Origin: Neckera pumila
Lineage: Eukaryota > Streptophyta > Bryopsida > Hypnales > Neckeraceae
NCBI GenBank assembly: GCA_963969595.1
Contig: OZ018412.1
Location: forward strand, 3,784,501 to 3,848,500
Direction: 5' to 3'
DNA length: 64,000 nucleotides
The notes beneath the pieces were generated by a model. The model was not told the DNA's origin, did not search any database, and was given only the letters and a program-made list of their open reading frames with translations. Positions within the stretch are counted from its first letter, which is position 1. Each line of letters opens with the position of its first letter. Positions 11,401 through 24,629 of this stretch are shown piece after piece. The position numbers and the translations under genes were made by a program.

Positions 11401-13600
11401 GAAAAACCTACATGTTCTACATGTATATTTTCAAAGTATTATCTTGACATTTTGATTAGATGATAGAGCATCCATTTGCATGATAAAGAGACCAAACGTG
11501 AATCATTTTATGGAATATTTGACCACCCTATAGAACACTAGACATGACTAAGAAAGCATTCATTTAGTCAATAGCATTGGTAATGGATTGAGAATCTAAT
11601 TATTATCCTCAAGAATAAGAATATTAGTATACCTTAAAACCCCAAATCAAGTACATTTGATTTTCAAATATAATACTATTAAAAAAATAACATTCATCAC
11701 ATAATAATAGATTGCTTATACTTTTTTATTTTAAATAAACCCCTATATTAGTGTTCCTAGGTTTTGTGGAATAAAGCAAAATCTAGATTATATTGCATGA
11801 CCTTCATTTTTTCTAGCAAAACCATTCTACTTTTCATCAACTATATGGCTAGAGTGATGCTGATTGGATCAACAACCCAGATATCTACTGATCTACTTCT
11901 AATTACATCTTTCAACTAAACTCTTTTCTTTGTCTTGAAATAGTCACAAGCAATCAAATGTTGCTATGGTATGTCCTCAACTAAGGTAGAGTACATTGTT
12001 GTAATAAGAACTTTTTGGTTTTGGACTTATTCCTTTTTTTAATTGTAAATAGAAAGTCAATACAAGTCTTATAGCATGTTGAATGTAAATGAGGATGTGA
12101 GTGACAAATAGATTTAGAAATATCCTTTATAAAGAGAGGAAGAGGCTTAGAATAAAGTAGTTTACTCTAGAAATACACTCGCAAGGGATGTCGAGCAATT
12201 TCAATAAAAACTTCTAAAAGATGTAACTAGTCATCTTCAAAAGATAAATAGTTTTTTTCTTGACTTACAATTATATGAACTATAAGTAGAATATGGAAGC
12301 ATGTGACTCAAATTGCAATAGTGATATTTTTCAATGGAAATATAAATTGTGAAAATAGCTTAAAAAATTACCTGCTATATTTATTGTGCCGCCGGATAGA
12401 TGTGCATTTAATTCTGATCTATGAGAAATCATTGTAGTGTAAATCACTTAAATGGAGTGCACTAGACAAATTGATCTTAAAGCTTGTAGCAATTGGTTGC
12501 TAAATCTGAAATGAAGGCTATTTATAAAGAACTTGGAATATCAAATGTGTAAAGTTGGAAGATGTGAATTGGATAATCAATCCAAAATTTTGATTATATT
12601 GCATTGGTGGGTAGCGAATACTTATTGCTCCAATCTTTTTACCTTAATATGACTTTAGTAGTTACTCTAATAATAGTGTCACTTGACCTTTCGTTTAAAA
12701 GATTCCTCAAAAAAAATAATTGTGGTCTTTTTGCCTTGGTAGCTTTTCCTCTTTTACAATTGTTGCAGCCACAACAACTAAAAAGAGCATGTCAATTCAA
12801 ACTATAATTATTGAATTTGATTATTCTTTTTTTTTTAATAAACACTATTTATAGTCAATGGCAACCAATCTTGCGTTGCGTTAAGTGAGAGTCCTAAGTT
12901 TTATGATAGATCAAAACATATTGGTCTTAGGTTTTTTTTCTTACTAAGAAAATAAAAGATTGAATTTCAAATGCAACTACACATCTAGATTCCACATACA
13001 TTGGGCTTCACCAAATCCCTATCCAAGTTGAAACATTAAGCTTGTTTACAAGGTTCCAACTTCTATACTCCTTTCAATTCCAAAAAAGGATGTATGTCTA
13101 TTGTCTACGGATGGTTCCTTTCTGAAGCTTAAAGATTGACTTCTATTATCAACTTCAAATAATGCTTCAACTATGTAGCTGAAGATTATATTAGTCCAAT
13201 TAGGTTAATAGTATCAATAGTTACAACATTATGTTAAATCTAGAGTTGTGCACACTTGGAAAATCAAGACACACAACTCTCGAACATATATTGTCCTCCT
13301 CTTTGTAAATACTTATTTGCTTAATATAATATTCATCTTCTTCAAGTGCTATGTGATATACATTAGTTTGGATTTATACAAATGAATTTATAGTGTCAAT
13401 TGATGAATTTAACTATTATTTTTGTGATGAGATGAGTATTAAGAAAACAAATACAAATATTTGTGATTAAGTAGGATTCTACCTTGAATAAAATCCAAAA
13501 AAAAATCTTTGGTTGTATTTTTTTTAAGAATACAAAGTATAGATCATGGTGTAACTTATCTAAAGCAAAAAATCAAATTCTAGACTTTACACAAAATTAT
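11401..13600. other. AT-rich intergenic DNA, no gene seen
   Basis: Uniformly AT-rich sequence with frequent stops in all frames. No transposon ends with a matching duplication were found. Confidence 0.5.
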
Positions 13601-14700
13601 AGACATTTTTATATTGGAAAAATTTCAGATGGCAACCAATGAATATTTATAGAAATAGGAAATTTCTTAATCTCTCAAAAACTACCCAATAGTAAAATAA
13701 GCTCATTCCTAGGAAGAAATTCAATTAAGGATTTACAACTAGTAGCTAATAACAACCCGGAATGCACAACCAAAGGTATTGACTTCAATACTTGCCAAAT
13801 TGCCTAAATTACAAATCTATTCTCTATTCTCAAATAGCCACAAGGGATAGATGGCAATAACTTTGAGATAGATTACCAAATTTGATAACAGCCACAAGGG
13901 ATAGATGGCAATAACTCCAATTTGGTAATCTATCTCAACCACTCAACTTTTAGCTTAACCTACATCCCATAAGATTTAACTGGAGACTTAATGCATTCAA
14001 GCTTTTTATTCACATACAACCAAATCAAACATTCAACAATACTCACTCATACATCGTAATTTCCAATTTGGACTTATACTTATAATTCACTCAATAATTA
14101 CAATGACACCAAACATAGTCAATAATTTCAGACCATAATCTTAATTCCAAATACTCATACATTCCAACAATAAATTTATTTTCCAAAAGGACTCACAATT
14201 ATACAGTCAACATTCAAGTTCACCCAACTCGGTGTTTATAATTTACAATGCACTTACACAACAAATTCATCAAATTCATAACATCACCAATAATCAACAC
14301 TCACTTATTCCATACAAACAAACTCCAATTCAGTAAACATAACATAATCACACATTCAATTGAACAACTTAACTTCCAATTCAATTTACACAAAAGAATA
14401 TACAAAAGTTACAGCCAATTCTGCTGGACTTGCACTCGCTTCTCTAACAGTGGGTACCAAAATGAGCATTCAAAGACACCTAAATACCAATTGGGCACCG
14501 ATTGAATCCCAATCGGCGACAAGACTTTGACACCTCTTAGCATCCTAATAGGAATTCAACATAGGTACTTACTACGGCTTTGGCCCAAAAGACCAATTAG
14601 ACTCCGAATTGGCACACCACTACACATTCAATTGGCTAATTACACCATTTAGACCTCAAAATTACCAATAGGACATTGCCAAAATTATTACTGGAATTCT
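13601..14700 (+). repeat. Family D repeat, copy 4, with an internal duplication
   Basis: The block TAGAAATAGGAAATTTCTT at about 13,650, the GTAAAATAAGCTCATTCC block after it, and GGACTTGCACTCGCTTCTC...CAGTGGGTA at 14,425 follow the order seen in copy 1. Within it, a 24-bp unit (AGCCACAAGGGATAGATGGC and on) occurs twice, near 13,836 and 13,887. An inverted pair (GAGATAGATTACCAAATT and its complement) overlaps the second unit. Confidence 0.5.
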
Positions 14701-15955
14701 ACACTTTCTACAATATTTGTAAATTTCTTTTCTTTTCTTTTTCTTGATTCAAAACAATTATCTTTGATCCATTTTAACTCAGAAGTCTACATTTGGATTA
14801 TATATTTTATATGTATAGATCCTCTACTGGCGTATGTGATATTAATTTTGGACTACAGATTTGTCCAAATTAGTTATGAATTAATTATGGACAATATGAA
14901 GTTGTATTATATGGACTATGTTTGCAAAACATGGAGAGATCTCTTGAATCTAGAGGACATTTGTAGATCTTTTGAAGTTTTGTATAAACCTTTGTATGGT
15001 ATAAGCTTTTTATAAATTATAAGCTCAAAATCTTTGCAACTTTGGTCTATATGATGAACATTTATGCCTTTAAGTAAGAATAGTTTATAAAAAATATAAA
15101 TGATTTTAATGGTATTCAACCATATAAATGAAATTTAGGGATTACAAATTACAACATTTCATATAAAACATACTATATAACAAATTTAGTTTGTAGCCAA
15201 ATTCCTTAAAAATTTAAGGGTTAAAGAAGCATTAACATCAATAACTCTTTCTATTTATTCTTGCAAATATTATGCTTATTTAACTAGAGTAGCTTTAATT
15301 TTTACATATCAACTTGAGTATATTAAGAATCCATTCATTATACAACAAGTTTCATTCCTAAAACCATTATAATCAAATCATTTAAAATAAACCATATACT
15401 AATGACTGTTGTAATGTAGATTTTGTCTACTCAATAAAACCCCAAGACAACAAATATATGGGGGTAATTCCTCTAGGAAAGGTTAATAAGTCTAATGTTT
15501 TGTGACTAAAATCACTTGTTTTGTATTGTGGATACTTATCTACTTCATTTTCAAAGTCATTTTATAAGCTCAACCAAAGGAAATTTTCCTAATGTCAGTT
15601 TGTCACAATCCAAAATCCAATACTATATTATAGACTCAATTTATGACGTTATAGTCTTGTCTAGTGTCAAATTTCAAGTCAATTCATCAAGGAGAGGTCA
15701 ATTTATCTTTGCAAATGTATGCTCTAGCCACTTAATATTATTACATAAAATATATTCATCTTTATGTAATTTAGTGAAAGCCTCTTTTCTTTTGCACCTG
15801 TCTATTAATGTTAATTTGCAATTTGTATTATGCCAAAAGAACACAACCATATAAAAACTATACAAAGATGAGCATCAACTTAATCTTCTAAGCATTTCCA
15901 GAATTTATTCTCCGATTCTAGACACGTAGTCTAATTAAAATTAATTTAGCAATGC
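14701..15955. other. AT-rich intergenic DNA, no gene seen
   Basis: Contains a few open frames of 60-112 codons on both strands with no recognisable domain and strongly AT-driven composition. I do not call them genes. Confidence 0.5.
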
Positions 15956-16199
15956 AAATACTATAAGAAACCCTTGTTTTTTTGGATGTTTTCACTATTT
16001 TTTGGAACGCATTTTTGTGGACACTAAATAAAACAACCCATGTTTTTATGTCAACAATGATGTTCAATAAAACATCTTGATGTTTTATTGAACATCATTG
16101 TTGACATAAAAACATGGGTTGTTTTATTTAGTGTCCACAAAAATGCGTTCCAAAAAATAGTGAAAACTTCCCAAAAAACATGGGTTTCTTATAGTGAAA
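15956..16199. mobile_element. Hairpin CACTA-type MITE with AAA TSD
   Basis: The element spans 15959-16196. Its right end reads CACTATAAGAAACCC on the minus strand. The left end is the same except for its first base (T for C). AAA lies directly outside each end. The whole 238 bp is an inverted repeat with very few mismatches, centred near 16,078. The ends match those of the 1.3-kb CACTA element at 6458-7748, so the two probably use the same transposase source. Confidence 0.88.
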
Positions 16200-17200
16200 C
16201 TCACTTGTGATTTAATTATTTATCTCCAATTATCCGCAGTACGAGCTGGTAGCGTCGCCTTGTCCAACAATTTGATCAGTATAACTCCAAACAAGTTGCC
16301 GTACTCACAATATTGCTCCTAATTCCAGATTTTATTCTCATGGCACTCAAATAATTATTTCAATCAAGTTGACAAAGTGCTTGCCACTGCCAAAGACAGA
16401 CAATACTTTTAGAGCACCCCATCTATCACTCATACACAAGAATACAGACAAAGAGACTCTTGTACTTATTCAAAAGATTTACATATTCAAATTTGGCTAT
16501 TAGCTCACATAACAAGTGGCAAATAACTCAATCAATTGACCATTCCTTAATTTCAGCTAGGTTTACACAATTTCCTCACAAACAAATTGATATAGCTTCA
16601 CAGCATAACACACAATCAATTAGACACAATCTGCACTTCACAAACTAAATTCCACAGCACGGACACCGGCAATAATTCTCACTTAATTAACCAGTAATTT
16701 CTCACACACCAAATTCAAGCAATCTTTACAAATTGACAAAGTTGCACAAATTCTAGACAAATAGTCTTAGTCAACTTGACTAAACTCACACACAAATACA
16801 TAGGCCAAATCCACACTCAAACAGACAGACAGCTCACACTTGAGCTCACAAATCCAATCAATCATTCACAATTTTAAATGCTGAATTACATTCACATAAA
16901 GAACGCAAGAACACTTGTGAATTATACAACTTGGTATGAACTAAGGAAAAAAGAAATAGGCCTTTGGACTTATAGTCCCAAAACTATGAAGACAACTCTT
17001 CACAAGGGAAAGCTACAAAGTCAATTTGACCCTTTTCATATCCTTGCCAATTCGCCCATTCCAAATCCAAGTAATCCTATTGATTCGACTCTTATGGAAT
17101 ACCTACATGTCTATTGGACTTGCTAGTGGAAATATGATGAATGGACAACCCTATTTACATCTACAATTGAATTGACAAGAAAAATCAAAATTTTAGAATA
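16200..17200. repeat. AT-rich repeat-like DNA, possible family D relic
   Basis: Rich in CACACA, AATTGAC and CAATTAGA words that resemble family D interiors, ending near CTATTGGACTTGCTAGTGG at 17,113. The similarity is weak. No gene is seen. Confidence 0.3.
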
Positions 17201-20200
17201 CTAAAACTGCACATGCAAAACTTCTACTTAGTATTTACAACAAAGTATAAAACAAAATTACACATATAAAATAACTTGCAATACTCCTAATTAAAATGTA
17301 TGACAGTAGGTGAGGTGAGGAGATTTTTATTTAAATAATAAACTAAGCATTAATTTTCAACTCGATTTTCAATATTTTCATTGTTCTTAGGGTCTTTTTA
17401 ATACCACTCATTATTTTTAAATGTTAAAGAACTTCCTTCTTTTAATTGATTTTAGAATCTTGTGTTGTATTTACAATTGCAACACTTAATTTGAAATCGT
17501 TTAAAGAAGTGCTATCAAATGATAAAGTACCATGCGTAACGGTTTTTATTTCTTATAAAAATGCCTACACCATTGTCATTGTCAAATTTTCAGTAGTGTT
17601 GAAATACTCCAAATACTCCTCCCTTAGGTGCCTCTTTAACAATGAAACCATATGATGAAGGAATTTGAAGCCTCCATATCTAAAGGGTCAATATGTGGTT
17701 CAATAAAAGAGTTTTTAGATACATGTCATTAACGCACTTGTGTTTCATATCCCTCTAATCCAATATGTATATAATTTGTTGGAAAAAATTGTTTTAGAAA
17801 AAAATCTACTACTCCAATGCCAAACTTATGTTTTTGATAAGTGCTTCAAAATTCATGATGATATATTGTCTCCCATTGATCTATAACTCATTTGAATTTC
17901 ACCATCTAAATTACTTTGTGAATACATAACCATGCATCCCTTGGATGATTGTCCTCCATGTGCACTATGACCATGACATATTGGAGGATATTGTCCCTTC
18001 TTTGAATTTTAATTTTATTTTTTATTCTTATATGGAGATATTAGGTAATAATGATTAACTTCATTTAAAATTGATTTGTATGAAAAATCTTCCCGCAATT
18101 TAGGATGATAAATCAATAAAATTATCTCAAAAGTCACTTCATTGAGATCCATTATATTATCATTTATAATGTAACTTTCATTTAATACCAACAAAGGCCC
18201 AAATTGTATATTAATCAAATTAAATGAATAATAATCTTTCCGTACTGCAAAATACTTACCATCTTCTTCAAAAGACAATGATTCATCAATTTTAATCATA
18301 TTTATATTCTTATTTATTTTTCATTTCTATATTCATTTGGAACATTAGAAACAAATATCATGATGTGCATATCTTTTTTAATACCAAATTGCCTTAAGGT
18401 CTCAGATTCTGCAAATCCTTCAAATCCTTCAAATATAAATTTGCATTGAAGTACCATGAATGGTGTTGAATTCATTTTTTTCTTTAGATTTATCTCTTTT
18501 CTTGTATTGTACGAGATTAAAATCTTCTATAAATATCATGAAACTAGCCTTTGAAATCATGAATATTAAAAGATGTATAAAACCACATATTCATAAATTC
18601 TTTATAATAAGAAAAATCATGTATGTCTTCTTCTTTGCATTCACTATACTTAATGTGAGTAGAGTTTTGCACATATAGATTTTCCATGCAACTTTAACAA
18701 ATTTTATGGCATATATAGAAAATATTGTTGGTTTATATTTACTTCTATTTCAATATCATTAGAAGCTTTGTCATCAAATATTATTTTAAAATAATCACAT
18801 TTAAAAATTTTTGGACAAGGAAGAATAAACAATTTTTCAAATCAAATATTAATATAACCTTGACTTCTACATCCAACTCCCAAACCTTCATAAAAAATTA
18901 ATTCAATTACATTTTTTGATGTCAAGTACAAAACTTTATGAACTTGTTGCCATTGCTTTAGAACTAGGTTTTTTAACTTCCATTGTTGTTGCGATCCTGC
19001 AAATTCTATTAATCAAGTATATAGATTGGATATATAATTTGTGGAATTAATAAATACAAATAAATTATAAATAAATAAAATATGAATAATAATAAAATAT
19101 GTATATGTATTTTTTGGAGTTACAATTCAATATATAGATATCAATTTTATATTTTAATCGATACTTTAAATTATGTGGTTTTGTTTTGTTTTGTTTGTTT
19201 GGTATGCTGAGATCTAGGAAATCATGAGGTCTTGGGCAATGTTCTTGATATCATTAGAAAGCTCTTTGCAAGGATGGATGCATAGACTTTATTTCAAGGC
19301 GTTTGAACCTATGGTGTAGAAATTATTGAATTTCAAACATTTTATAAATAGGAAAATTGAATGCTATTATCTTTTGTCTTGAAAAAAATATAAATTTCAC
19401 ATTCCATGTCCAAAACTCGCACACAAAATGCATGACTAGGATGTACTGCACCAGGATGTATTGTGGAATAATATTGTGGGCCTCTCAATAAATGTGAAAG
19501 TTTACTACCCCCCATATGTATGTTTTTTAAAGACATGTTAGACTGCAATTTATATGGGATTAATAATTGTAATGTAGTCTGTATATGTATCCACATTGTG
19601 ATAGTATTTCATAGAACACATCCGCATTTTCCATAATCCCATATCCGTACCTATATCCTTATATCACACTATATCAATATTCTATATCATTAGACATCCA
19701 TAAATATTCTATGTATATCATACCAATGTGTATTCCATATATATTCTATATGTTGTATCTATATCAAAGTTTTATTGGTTTTGTTTTTTGGGTGGCATGG
19801 CCACATGGGGGGGGGGGGGGGGGAGTCAGCTATCTTATTTAATTAATTTAGTCTAGGGGTAGGAAGGGGGACAACTCTTTTTAAGAGATAGTAGAGTACC
19901 AAACAAAAATCATGGAATTCTCCTTCAAACTTGGAATTTTTGTTATAAATTGAACAATAAGAAATTAGAAATTAGAGTGCAAAATAATTGAACAAGTTAC
20001 AAGACACAAGACACCCTTAATACGTTGCTGAGTTTTAGTCAAAAATAAAAATCGTATAATTACTTCTTAATCTTTAATATTTGCAAATTTTAAGCCATTT
20101 TTTAACAAAAGATTATTACATATGTTACCAACAAATGATGCATGAAACATTTAGTAGAAGAATGAAAATCCTCTTTCAAATCATATGCCAAAAAAAGTAT

Positions 20201-20435
20201 AAATTTAGGTGTTTGCTGATAGTAAACAACATTTTGAGACAATTGCAAAATCCATTTTGATGATTTTTTTAGTTGAATTTCATGCTTTTGCATGATAATT
20301 CATCAAAATTAGTTGATGAAGAATTGTCAAAATTCAATTGCATAGGTGTGTAGGAAGCATATGTATGTATATGTATAACTTTCAAATTAGAAAAATGTCT
20401 TCACGTACCAAAAACTTAATTAACATAGAGTTGAA
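17201..20435. other. AT-rich intergenic DNA with simple-sequence runs
   Basis: No gene is supported. A 17-base G run lies at 19,807-19,823. A degenerate ATATC/TATAT-rich tract lies at about 19,640-19,765. The open frames here, for example 18015-18299 on the minus strand, lack domains. Confidence 0.5.
19807..19823 (+). repeat. 17-base poly-G run
   Basis: An uninterrupted run of 17 G in DNA that is otherwise strongly AT-rich. Confidence 0.95.
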
Positions 20436-20692
20436 CATTAGATGATATTTGAGGCCTCTAAGAAACTGCGAGTTATCCTGCGTTCCCAGACTGCGAGAAT
20501 GTAGGATATTTGCTAGTTGATGTGGCCGAAACCGTGCCACATCATTTCTTCAATTTTTCTTCTTAAGATGATATTTGCAAAAAATAAAAAAATAAAAAAC
20601 TTTGACAGCCCGTATTGGCTGTTTCCAGAATTGGGTTATTTTTGGGAATGGGCTTAAAACGGCCCTTCAATGCTCTCAAATGTCGTCTAATG
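20436..20692. mobile_element. CATTAG-ended MITE, copy 2
   Basis: Left end CATTAGATGATATTTGAGGC, right end the complement of CATTAGACGACATTTGAGAG. The interior shares with copy 1 the words GCGTTCCCAGACTGCGAGAA (reverse orientation in copy 1), GATGTGGC...GCCACATC, and the GGCTTAAAACGGCCCTTC segment next to the right end. The length is 257 bp and it is non-coding. Confidence 0.8.
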
Positions 20693-22256
20693 TATTGGGT
20701 CTCACAAATAAAAAAAAATTGAGGTTTCTTAATATTCAACAAAATTAAAAATTGCTATTTGAATTCATTATAAGTTTTTTTGTACATTTGATTACAATGG
20801 TAAACATTAGTTTTCCAGAAATTTCAATTCATACATAAATACGCAGGAATAACAAAACTCAAATACAAACAAACTAATTTTTTATAAATGAACATACAAA
20901 CACAAGAAAATAATGCACTCACCCTCTTAGAATATAAAAAAGTGATTGCAAATTTTGCTTGAGAGACACCTTCAACACAAAATAAAATATGGTGTTAAGT
21001 GAATCACAAGGGGCACGTTATTTTAGTCAATGTTCTCATATCCATTAAAATTGGATATTTATGAGTGTTTCTTTAGTGCTTCTTAAGAACTAGCAAAAAA
21101 TACAGGAAAGTTGACTTTATCTTTATTAATAAATGACTAAGTATTTGAACAATTTATACAATAAATTGAAGATTTATAAAATGTGGAATCTTTTAATAGA
21201 TATAAAATAAACATGACAAAATAAACAATGTCATTTGATAGTTATATACTATAGTATACAAAGTCCCATCATGCACTTGGGCATCATAGAATGCTTGATT
21301 TGCACTAATATTGCATCAAAATTGTACTATTTGCACTAAAAACAACACTAGCATATATATCTTTATTTTCCACAAATATTTCATGACCTTCAAAAAAACA
21401 AAAGACAAATCTTCCCTTACAATTTGTATAAAATAAACATTGAAAAAAACAAAAGGTGAAAAAAACGCATTTCAAGTGAACCTTTAAAGAAGAATCTAAT
21501 CTAATTTAAGTTGAATATAAAATTCAAAAAATCCTAAAATATTATGAACTTGAAAAATACAATTACTTCAACTGATTAAATCTATGTCAAAAAAGTTGAA
21601 AATTATATCAATAATTCTCAATGAGATTTTTTAATTTCTTGTATATAATGCACCATAACAAAGTACTCTTTCAGGGTAAAATTTTCAATTTTGAGAACTT
21701 GAATATTCAATTTTTTAGAGGAGGGTAAGTAGCCTAAGTGGCCTTTCTCCCCCAAAATTGGCATTTGGACAATTCGGCAGCTTGATTCGATTTTCTTGAC
21801 TTTAGGCATATCATTCTTCCTAATTTTTTGACAAATTGATGATATGATTTGAATTTTTCTATTTGTACATGAATTTTTTTTTAATATTCTCAAGAATAAT
21901 TTTTGAATATTCAGAATTTTCACCAATGAAATTTTCTCAGATTTTCAAAAGTAGTTGTACATTTTTTCATATTTTAGTCATATTCCAATTTTTCCCTAAT
22001 TATTTACAAAAATGACCTACATATGTAGGGTATTTCCTTTAATGTATCATACGATCAAAATTAAGTACTTCAAGTTGGAACTGTTATCAACAGCAAAACA
22101 TTATTCCTATAATACTTTGGATAAGAATAATTTTCAGTACATACAATTCATTTCATTTATTATTTATAATACTTTTACAATATTTTTACAATATTTCTAG
22201 TGACTAATTTGTTGATGATGTTAAATTTTTATATTGTATAATGTTATGTTTTTCAC
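20693..22256. other. AT-rich intergenic DNA, no gene seen
   Basis: Strongly AT-rich. The longest frame (21618-21926, minus, 102 codons) starts inside low-complexity DNA and has no domain I recognise. Confidence 0.5.
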
Positions 22257-22557
22257 ATTTTAATCAGGGTGTTTTTTTTGGCTTTCTAGTGCCAGATTGC
22301 ACCAGAACAAAATAATTTGGCTAAAAAATGGCATAAAAACATGAAGTTTTTGGCTAGAACACTTTGAATTACAAAAAAATATTGGATGAAAATGCTAAAT
22401 CTGGTGGATGAAAATAGAATATAAACATGTGATATGTGCTAATGTGATATTTCTATTCAATATGTGGATGAATGCTGAAATTTGGAGCACCAATATAACG
22501 TTTTATATTGCCACTTTGGCACTTCATAAAAAATGAAAAAAAAGCCCTGATTTTAAT
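22257..22557. mobile_element. hAT-type MITE with perfect 8-bp TSD
   Basis: The element spans 22265-22549 (285 bp). It starts CAGGGTGTTTTTTTTGGC and ends AAAAAGCCCTG, with a further inverted match at AGTGCCA/TGGCACT. The 8-bp sequence ATTTTAAT lies directly outside both ends (22257-22264 and 22550-22557). CAGGG ends and an 8-bp duplication are the known hallmarks of hAT elements. It is non-coding. Confidence 0.92.
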
Positions 22558-23189
22558 CCCTCAAGGCTTAACAACTTTGACAAAAAAAATATCAAAGTGA
22601 CATTATATAGTCACATGTTTTAATAAGTTGTATCATTTTTTGGAATTGTAACCTTAAAAATTCAAACTAGATATAATAGAGATCACATGCGAAAAGAAAA
22701 TACAACAATATTGCTTCTGGATTGAAAGATTATAAAGGTGTCAAAATTGCAAAAGTGATTTGAAGTCTTTCAATCCTCTTTTTACTTGTCAAATCTAAAA
22801 AGTTGGTCACCAAAAAAATATGAGGTTAAAGGGCCTAATGTGCATAACCCAAATAATATACATGGCTTTTCAAAATCTACTCTACAATATTTTAAAATGA
22901 ATTTCTAATAATGTGATTTTTTTTCAAAGATCTTGTGTACTTGAGATTCATTTTTAAGAGCCCTCAATATTGTGGAAATTCAAGATTGTAACAGACACCA
23001 TTGCATAAAATTTTGAATAGAAAATTTATAATCCATCATTTTCAAAATCAAATTTTTGACGCTAAAACTAGACTTCAAAAGGAATTTTTGAAATATATAA
23101 ACTATTAAAAATTGCAACTCGTTTAGGTTTTATTTATTTTCAAAATATTGTCACACTAAAATTTAGTGCCTCAGGTATTTAGGGGCTAA
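22553..23189. mobile_element. Degenerate TTAA-bounded repeat (possible)
   Basis: Starts TTAA-TCCCTCAAGG at 22,553 and ends AGGGG-CTAA at 23,181-23,189. The left end resembles TTAATCCCTAAAGG at 63,168. The right flank has CTAA instead of TTAA. The left TTAA overlaps the target duplication of the adjoining hAT MITE. The call rests on the ends only. Confidence 0.4.
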
Positions 23190-24175
23190 GGGTGCTTGGA
23201 AGAAAGACTAAGTAGTCAATTTTGTAGCATTTGGGGGCCGTTTTTAGTATACTTTAAGAAATTGATAAAAAATATTTAAAAATAAAATAAGTTTTGTGTA
23301 ATTAGTTTAAAAAATAATATACCACCAAAAATTGAGACCTAAAAAAATGTAGTTCAAAATTTATTCACAAAATGGATTGACAAAATTTCTTAAGAAAATA
23401 GACACTTTGATATTTAAATTATTAGACAATAGTAAAGGCATTCAATTTTTTTTCTTAAAATTAATCATTCACAAGAATTTTATGGTGATAAGATTATTCT
23501 AGAAGTATAATAGAAAAGTATTTTCAAGTGTCTAATAATTTACAACAAGGAAGTCTTCTTTACACTGGGCTTTGTACCCATGTGAAGAATTTGAAATTTG
23601 CTATTTTTGTTGCCCTTTGCACCATAGGTTGGTTCTCACGGGTATTAAACCTGTATTACTTTTCTTCTTCATTTGGAACATATTCTGAAACCTGTTACAA
23701 ATACATACCAAATTCTGAGTCCAAAGTTTGAAAGTAGAAAAAACAATCAAACTCAATTTCTACATTTAATCTAAGTCTTGACATAAATTTTTGTCAAATT
23801 GCTATGCCGTAGCAATTACAAGTGATCATTCCTTAGTTATAGCTTTTTCACATTTGGTATGTATAAAGAGAGCATGCTTAAGACTAAACCCCCTTCTAAA
23901 ACCGACCCCTACTATAGAGATTCTTGCCTAAAATGTACTCCTATTATTTATGAGAGTCTAGGATCGATTTTCTTTTCAGCACTTTGAATATTTATAGTTT
24001 ATTCATATAGAGTCTAAAAAATGTATTCTAAAAGAATCTAGAATCCCTTTTGATTACCAATAAGACTGTACAAAAAGCTTTTCAATATAAATAATAAGAA
24101 CCATGTTGAATTGCTTATTTGGTCGATTTTAGGTGTAATTACCTTACTCTAGTTTGACATGTTTTCCTCCGCCAA
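23190..24175. other. AT-rich intergenic DNA, no gene seen
   Basis: No coding region is supported. The phrase around 23,900-24,050 (AATGTACTCC...TTTATAGTTTATTCATA) recurs near 35,075-35,170, so it belongs to a dispersed repeat. Otherwise nothing is seen. Confidence 0.5.
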
Positions 24176-24351
24176 TAAGGGCCACTTCACACTACGGCTG
24201 TCGGTCGAGAGTCCGTCGGTTTCCACCAATCAGATTTCAGAAATCCCAAAGTTTGGCCTCTTGAGCCTTCACACTACCCGCCACAATCCAAAGTCCGTCG
24301 CTCTCAAAACTGCCTACATGGCAGCAAAATGCTTACATGGCAGAAAATTCC

Positions 24352-24418
24352 GACGGACTCTCGAGGAGAGTTTGGGTCCTGCATTTTGCAAGACCCAAAC
24401 TCTCCTCGAGAGTCCGTC
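24352..24418. repeat. Perfect 27-bp inverted repeat in the Harbinger left end
   Basis: 24352-24378 and 24392-24418 are exact reverse complements, separated by a 13-base loop. The arms contain CTCTCGAGGAGAG. The repeat lies between the left TIR and ORF1. Confidence 0.95.
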
Positions 24419-24629
24419 AAATTTCCAAAAAATAAAAAATAAAAAAAATAAAAAACTGACAAGATCTCAGCTACTAGATCTTAGCGGACTATTTTTCGCA
24501 AGACAAAAAGCAGGATGTGGCTTCTTCTTCTCCTCGCTCTCTCTCGTGCGTCTTGGTAGAAGCCGCTCTAATTTTTTTTGCAGCTCTTTGTTGTTTGTTG
24601 TCTCTTTCATTTTTTCGCAAGTAGAAAAG

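Noticed and set aside
13836..13910. Repeated AGCCACAAGGGATAGATGGC units as a possible CRISPR-like array
   Set aside because: Only two units, in eukaryotic repeat DNA, with an inverted overlap. This is a local duplication.
15516..15854. 112-codon AT-rich open frame
   Set aside because: Low-complexity composition and no domain. Similar frames occur by chance throughout this AT-rich zone.
21618..21926. 102-codon minus-strand frame, Lys/Ile-rich
   Set aside because: The composition follows the AT bias, and there is no conserved motif or partner exon.
24159..24629. N-terminal extension of the Harbinger ORF1 frame
   Set aside because: It begins before the left transposon end and reads through the TIR and the 27-bp palindrome, so it is not coding. 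The ATG at 24630 is the sensible start.
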